NCBI RefSeq assembly: GCF_937934665.1
Contig: NZ_CALGYW010000032.1
Span: forward strand, 1 to 24,979
Source of the DNA: an uncultured Anaerococcus sp.
GTDB lineage: Bacteria; Bacillota; Clostridia; Tissierellales; Peptoniphilaceae
Direction of reading: 5' to 3'
DNA: 24,979 bases
Below, in pieces: positions 21,470-24,979 of this stretch. The position numbers were made by a program, and so were the translations under genes. The notes below the pieces were generated by a model. That model was not told the DNA's origin. It saw nothing but the letters and a program-made list of their open reading frames with translations, and ran no database searches. Positions within the stretch are counted from its first letter, which is position 1. Each line of letters starts with the position of its first letter.

Positions 21470-22147
21470 ATGTCAGAAAAATTCACAGATAGGATATATC
21501 CAAAAATCAAGGGGATATGGGATGCATGCCTAAATCATCCCTTTGTCCAAGGTATGGGTGATGGAAGTCTTGACCTTGAGAAATTTAAGCACTGGGTCAA
21601 GCAAGACTATGTCTACCTTATAGAATACGCTAGGCTATTTGCTATAGGTACAGCAAAGGCCCATGATTTGGAGACCATGAATTCTTTTGCCAAGGGTCTT
21701 GACGGGGTCTTATTTATGGAAATGGACCTTCACAAATCCTATGCCAAGACTTTTGGCATAAGTATAGAAGATTTGGAAAAAACAGAAAATTCAGCAATAA
21801 ACACTGCCTACACTTCTTATATGCTCAACAAAGCCCAGGCAGGTGGGGTAGAAAATGTAGCCGCAGCCCTTCTTGCATGTTCTTGGTGCTATAGCTATAT
21901 AGGTCTCAACCTAGCCCAAATCCCAGGAGCCTTAGAAAATGAAAACTACGGATCATGGATAGAAATGTACTCATCAGATGACTTTACAGACTTAAATGAT
22001 AATGCCATGGCTCTTATAAACAAACTTGCAGCAGGCAAACCAGAAAGAGAGCTAGAGATTTTAGAAGAGATAGTAGTAAAGACAGGCATGTTTGAACTAA
22101 TGTTTTGGGACATGTGCTATAACCAAGACACTTGGCCAGAAATATAA
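21470..22147 (+). CDS. tenA: TenA-family aminopyrimidine aminohydrolase (thiaminase II)
   Basis: The 225-residue protein matches TenA at full length: HWVKQDYVYLIEYARLFA with Asp46, the nucleophile cysteine Cys137 in AALLACSWCYSYIG, and Glu209 in GMFELMFWDM near the C-terminus, the residues corresponding to Asp44, Cys135 and Glu205 of B. subtilis TenA. TenA hydrolyses aminopyrimidines derived from degraded thiamine so that the pyrimidine moiety can be salvaged. Control by a TPP riboswitch immediately upstream supports a thiamine role. No other thiamine gene is adjacent, and a terminator follows, so it is a single-gene unit. Confidence 0.94.
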   Translation: MSEKFTDRIYPKIKGIWDACLNHPFVQGMGDGSLDLEKFKHWVKQDYVYLIEYARLFAIGTAKAHDLETMNSFAKGLDGVLFMEMDLHKSYAKTFGISIEDLEKTENSAINTAYTSYMLNKAQAGGVENVAAALLACSWCYSYIGLNLAQIPGALENENYGSWIEMYSSDDFTDLNDNAMALINKLAAGKPERELEILEEIVVKTGMFELMFWDMCYNQDTWPEI

Positions 22148-22168
22148 AATATCCTAGTAACTGTCAGG

Positions 22169-22206
22169 AAAATACTCATGAAGTCAACTTTGTGGGTGTT
22201 TTTTGT
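22169..22206 (+). terminator. Terminator of tenA
   Basis: ACTCATGAAGT (22174-22184) pairs with ACTTTGTGGGT (22187-22197), including three wobbles, extended by AAAAT/GTTTT, with a very small loop and a T-rich tail. Confidence 0.7.
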
Positions 22207-22290
22207 TTTAAGGATCTTTGTGTTATAATATAAACTAAGAAAGCGTTTTACTAGATTATTTATTTAGTAGAATAATAAATGGAGGTATGT

Positions 22291-22989
22291 ATGAAATTAG
22301 ACAGACAATTTGTATCAAAGTATTACGAGCATGTAGAAGATTTTCCTGACCTAGATATAGACCTATCTAAAACAATCCTTTTAATAATTGACTACCAAAA
22401 CGAGTTTTGCCTAACAGATTTTGGGGAAGCCAAGGAGTTTAAAGAGCAAGGCTTGTGGGATGCTTGGAAGCCATATTTTGATAAAATGCACAAGGTTGCT
22501 CTTCCCAATACAAAAAAAGTTTTGGATTATTTTAGGGAAAATGACCTACTAGTATCCTACGGTCTAATTGCCTGCCAAAGAGAAGACGGAAGAGATCGCT
22601 CTCCTGTCCAAAAATCTGAAGGCTGGAACAATATGCTCATGCCAGTAAATTCCTATGCGGCAGAAGTAGTAGATCCCCTAAAACCAATCAAAGATGAAAT
22701 TGTAGTCTATAAGACAACCGACTCAGTAACAACAGGCACAAATTACCTGCACCTTTTAGATAATATGGATATAGAAACTGTTGTAGTCTGTGGTATGGTT
22801 ACAGACCAGTGCGTAGCCTCTACAGTAAGGGGGCTTGCAGATGCAGGCTATCAAGTAATAACCGTCCACGATGCTTGTATAGGAGCCTCTGAAGAACTAC
22901 ACACAGCAGAGCTAAAGATAATGAATGTTATCTATACCTATGTTTTAAGCACAGATGACACCTTGAAATTGCTAGAAGAATCAAAATAA
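22291..22989 (+). CDS. Cysteine hydrolase, isochorismatase-like family
   Basis: The 232-residue protein has the isochorismatase-fold catalytic triad Asp34 (LLIIDYQNEF), Lys141 (IVVYKTTDSV) and Cys174 (GMVTDQCVAST), with the family's cis-peptide VTDQ before the cysteine. With an active cysteine it is a hydrolase of the nicotinamidase/N-carbamoyl amide type rather than a true isochorismatase; the substrate is not evident. An N-terminal extension of about 25 residues (DRQFVSKYYEHVEDFPDLDI) and an insertion around residues 42-65 distinguish it from short nicotinamidases. ATG 22291 is used because GGAGG (22281-22285) lies 5 bases before it. Single gene; no pathway neighbours. Confidence 0.88.
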   Translation: MKLDRQFVSKYYEHVEDFPDLDIDLSKTILLIIDYQNEFCLTDFGEAKEFKEQGLWDAWKPYFDKMHKVALPNTKKVLDYFRENDLLVSYGLIACQREDGRDRSPVQKSEGWNNMLMPVNSYAAEVVDPLKPIKDEIVVYKTTDSVTTGTNYLHLLDNMDIETVVVCGMVTDQCVASTVRGLADAGYQVITVHDACIGASEELHTAELKIMNVIYTYVLSTDDTLKLLEESK

Positions 22990-22993
22990 GATT

Positions 22994-23017
22994 GGGGGGG
23001 CGAAAGCTCCTCTTTTA
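22994..23017 (+). terminator. Probable terminator of the cysteine hydrolase gene
   Basis: A run of seven G then CGAAAG tetraloop and CTCCT gives a 6-bp stem (22996-23001 with 23006-23011, two wobbles), followed by CTTTTATT. Confidence 0.5.
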
Positions 23018-23085
23018 TTGTCAAAATCTCACTTGTAAGTACAATATCCCTATAAAAGACGATTATAAAAAACTAAGGAGTTTAT

Positions 23086-24264
23086 ATGATAAATGACCTA
23101 GGCAAGGTTGCTCAAGAAACCATTGATGCAATCAACGAAAAAATCCAAAACCTTTCGACCTTAAATATAATAGTAGCTGGCAAGACAGGCGTAGGTAAGT
23201 CCACCCTTATAAATGCAGTTTTTAAGGACGAGTTAGCAGAAACAGGCATGGGTAGACCTGTTACTAACCACATGAGAAAGATAACAAAAAAGGATATACC
23301 TCTTGCAATTTATGACACTAGGGGCTTTGAACTCGGCAAGGACGTCCAGGACGATGTCAAAAAAGAGGTTTTTGATACGATAAATCAGGGACTTGCAACT
23401 AAGGATATAAATAAGGCCATCCATTGTATATGGTATTGCATAAATACAGCTTCAAATAGGATAGAACCAGAAGAGATAGAGTGGCTTAGAGAGTTATCTA
23501 TGGAAAACCAAGTCACCCAAGTGCCGATAATAGTAGTACTAACCCAGGCAATTTCTAAGAAAAATGCAGAAAAAATGAAACAGATGATCCTTGAAGAAAA
23601 CTTAGATATTATTCAAGTTATACCAGTCCTTGCCAAAGATTTTGAGATAGAAAATGTAGGAGTAGTCAAATCTTTTGGTCTTGATAAATTGATAGAAGTA
23701 ATGGGCGAAGCCCTACCAGAAGAACTCCTAGACACCCTACAGCATGTACAAATAGCAAGCTTATCAGAAAAAAAGCGTCGAGCCTCTAAGGTCGTAGCTA
23801 CAGCAGCCCTAGCAGCTACAGGCCAAGGGGCAGCACCCATACCCTTCGCAGACGCAGCCCTTCTAATCCCAACCCAGGTAGGAATGATTGCTTCTATTAC
23901 TGTCATCTTTGGTTTTGATGTCAATAAATCAGTAATAACAGCCCTCCTATCATCAACCATAGGATCAGGAGGAGCCACCCTCTTAGGCAGGACAGTAGTG
24001 GCAAACATTATAAAACTAGTCCCAGCAGCAGGGTCCATAGCAGGCGGAGCCATATCAGCAGGCACAGCCGGAGTCATAACAGCAGCCCTAGGCACAGCCT
24101 ACATCGCCTTCATGGAGCTAGTTTTTAAAGGGGAAATGGACATAGAAGACCTATCCAGCAAAAAAGGCAAAGAAACCCTAAGCAAAATCTTCAAAGAAAA
24201 GCTAAAACTAGGCAAAGAAAACCTGACAGAGATATTGAAAAATTATAAAGACTCAGAAAACTAG
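23086..24264 (+). CDS. Membrane-associated P-loop GTPase with C-terminal DUF697-like region
   Basis: The 392-residue protein has an N-terminal Era/dynamin-like GTPase domain: P-loop GKTGVGKST (32-40), switch I Thr60 (RPVTNHM), G3 as DTRG (77-80) instead of DxPG, and TQAISK (153-158) where the NKxD base-recognition motif is expected. Residues ~235-345 form a Gly/Ala-rich hydrophobic region (VATAALAATGQGAAPIPFAD, IPTQVGMIASI and onward) typical of DUF697/YcjF proteins, which associate with membranes. A Lys-rich tail follows (355-392). The function of these GTPases is unsettled; stress and envelope roles have been proposed for relatives. An AAGGAG site precedes the ATG and a terminator follows. 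Confidence 0.85.
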   Translation: MINDLGKVAQETIDAINEKIQNLSTLNIIVAGKTGVGKSTLINAVFKDELAETGMGRPVTNHMRKITKKDIPLAIYDTRGFELGKDVQDDVKKEVFDTINQGLATKDINKAIHCIWYCINTASNRIEPEEIEWLRELSMENQVTQVPIIVVLTQAISKKNAEKMKQMILEENLDIIQVIPVLAKDFEIENVGVVKSFGLDKLIEVMGEALPEELLDTLQHVQIASLSEKKRRASKVVATAALAATGQGAAPIPFADAALLIPTQVGMIASITVIFGFDVNKSVITALLSSTIGSGGATLLGRTVVANIIKLVPAAGSIAGGAISAGTAGVITAALGTAYIAFMELVFKGEMDIEDLSSKKGKETLSKIFKEKLKLGKENLTEILKNYKDSEN

Positions 24265-24320
24265 GTGTTTGGTAGAAAAGCTAATACCAAGACTCTCAAT
24301 TGTTGTATGAGTATTAGAAG

Positions 24321-24346
24321 ACGGTAGTTAGTAGCTACCGTTTTTT
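24321..24346 (+). terminator. Terminator of the GTPase gene
   Basis: ACGGTAG (24321-24327) pairs with CTACCGT (24335-24341), followed by TTTTTT overlapping the arm end. Confidence 0.85.
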
Positions 24347-24979
24347 AATTTTATAAAAAATCTAATTTAGAATAATTAACCAGTCGTCGTCTTTGTGGTA
24401 GGCCTTGGCTTGTGAAGACCTAGGCTGTTCGGTTTGGGGAAGATCAGTTGATTAAAAAATTAACGATAAAATGATAATTTTTACTATTTTAATGTTTAGT
24501 GTTATAGTACATTAAATAATTGCCTATAAACTCAGTAACCAACTACAAACCCACCACTTCTCGTTTCGAGTGCGAACCAGCCCGTTGGCTCGTGGAGACC
24601 CTGTCCGGCTCGAGGAGGACCCCGTCGGCTTTGTGAGATCAAGCTTGTCCGGCTCTGGGAGGACCCTCTGGTACTCATTAAACCTGAGATATGGTAAAGG
24701 AGTCTAAAATTTATAAAACCCACATACTTATTAATGACATTAGCTCGTTGGCTCGTGGAGACTCGATACGGAACCCCATAAAATCAGGATCAATACATGC
24801 CTTGATTATATTTTTAGTCAGAATCTATCACACATATTTCCACTAACCATTATTTTTTAAAAATTTTTCAAAGTTCATACCACTCCCAATTGTTTTCCTA
24901 ATCTAGACTCTCACGCGCATTTTTTAATATTCTTGACTTGAAAGTTATTTTCCCATATCATATTAATTATGCAATTTAT
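24347..24979. other. Gene-free region with a G-rich degenerate repeat cluster
   Basis: No gene is supported. The open frames here run through the repeats, have no ribosome-binding site and give low-complexity translations. The sequence is AT-rich except for G-rich islands at about 24382-24445, 24560-24672 and 24741-24777, described separately. The right end (24780-24979) is plain AT-rich DNA. Confidence 0.6.
24382..24777. repeat. Degenerate ~16-22-nt G-rich repeats
   Basis: Related units recur: TTGGCTTGTGAAGACC (24404-24419), CCGTTGGCTCGTGGAGACC (24582-24600), CTGTCCGGCTCGAGGAGGACC (24601-24621), CCGTCGGCTTTGTGAGATC (24622-24640), TTGTCCGGCTCTGGGAGGACC (24646-24666) and CGTTGGCTCGTGGAGAC (24746-24762). 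The common core is about GTYGGCTYGTGRRGACC. The middle four are nearly tandem. The 24582-24666 block is far richer in G+C than its surroundings. Spacing and identity are too irregular for CRISPR. Confidence 0.65.

Noticed and set aside
23613..24095. Minus-strand open frame of 160 codons opposite the GTPase gene
   Set aside because: It is the antisense of a clear DUF697-type hydrophobic region; Ala/Pro/Thr-rich composition is what the opposite strand of that codon use produces.
24582..24666. Near-tandem repeats considered as a CRISPR array
   Set aside because: Units are only 19-22 nt, differ at many positions, have no unique spacers, and no cas gene is present.
24532..24723. Minus-strand open frame of 63 codons
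   Set aside because: It reads through the G-rich repeats, has no ribosome-binding site, and its translation is low-complexity Arg/Ser/Gly; a by-product of the repeats.
1..24979. tRNA and rRNA genes
   Set aside because: No cloverleaf with a GTTCRANNC-type T-arm and no rRNA-like conserved blocks were recognised on either strand.

Overview
The window is AT-rich, has strong Gram-positive-type Shine-Dalgarno sites and many U-tailed hairpin terminators. It carries an anaerobe's gene set: flavodiiron protein, hemerythrin-like Ric, FNR-type regulator, EFR1-type ferredoxin-flavodoxin, and a large Fe-S flavoprotein. This suggests a low-GC anaerobic Firmicute, probably a Tissierellia/Peptoniphilaceae member such as Anaerococcus. 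That placement is inferred from gene content and was not tested by search.

Layout. (1) 1-890, minus strand: copper resistance, with the 5' end of a His-rich CopB-type copper P-ATPase behind its CopY repressor and two cop-box-like operators. (2) About 900-5610: a decayed zone with fragments of a phage-type helicase, a ureohydrolase-like gene, an M20 peptidase joined head-to-head to an FtsX permease remnant, and a broken AraC regulator. Intact genes here are a DJ-1/PfpI protein and a small XRE regulator with its membrane partner. (3) 5700-8400: an FNR-like [4Fe-4S] regulator, ric and a flavodiiron protein, forming a nitric oxide/oxygen/iron-sulfur repair unit with a CRP/FNR-type box in front of ric. 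(4) 8410-9490: small remnants, including a frameshifted J-domain protein. (5) 9590-13650: a hypB-hypA operon whose third gene is a 924-residue multi-[4Fe-4S] GltD-like flavoprotein, with no nickel enzyme in sight. (6) 13700-15660: a broken hypothetical gene, an EFR1-type protein and a glutaredoxin-like protein. (7) 15660-18430, minus: a DEAD-box RNA helicase with a DbpA-like C-terminus and a possible leader attenuator, and a CaiB/AMACR-family gene. (8) 18520-24264: a small membrane protein, an NSS transporter, a DUF523 protein, a TPP riboswitch controlling tenA, a cysteine hydrolase of the isochorismatase fold, and a GTPase with a DUF697-like membrane region. (9) 24265-24979: non-coding, with a G-rich degenerate repeat cluster.

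The main functional theme is redox and metal handling: copper export, NO/O2 detoxification under an Fe-S sensor, nickel chaperones coupled to an Fe-S flavoprotein, and thiol/ferredoxin proteins. The best candidate for an undescribed system is the hypB-hypA-flavoprotein operon. The best-resolved regulatory device is the TPP riboswitch, in which a single hairpin acts as terminator and also masks the tenA ribosome-binding site, and a 5' aptamer strand can pair with that hairpin's left arm.

Several frameshifts fall in runs of six or seven A or T bases, so some pseudogene calls could reflect assembly errors.
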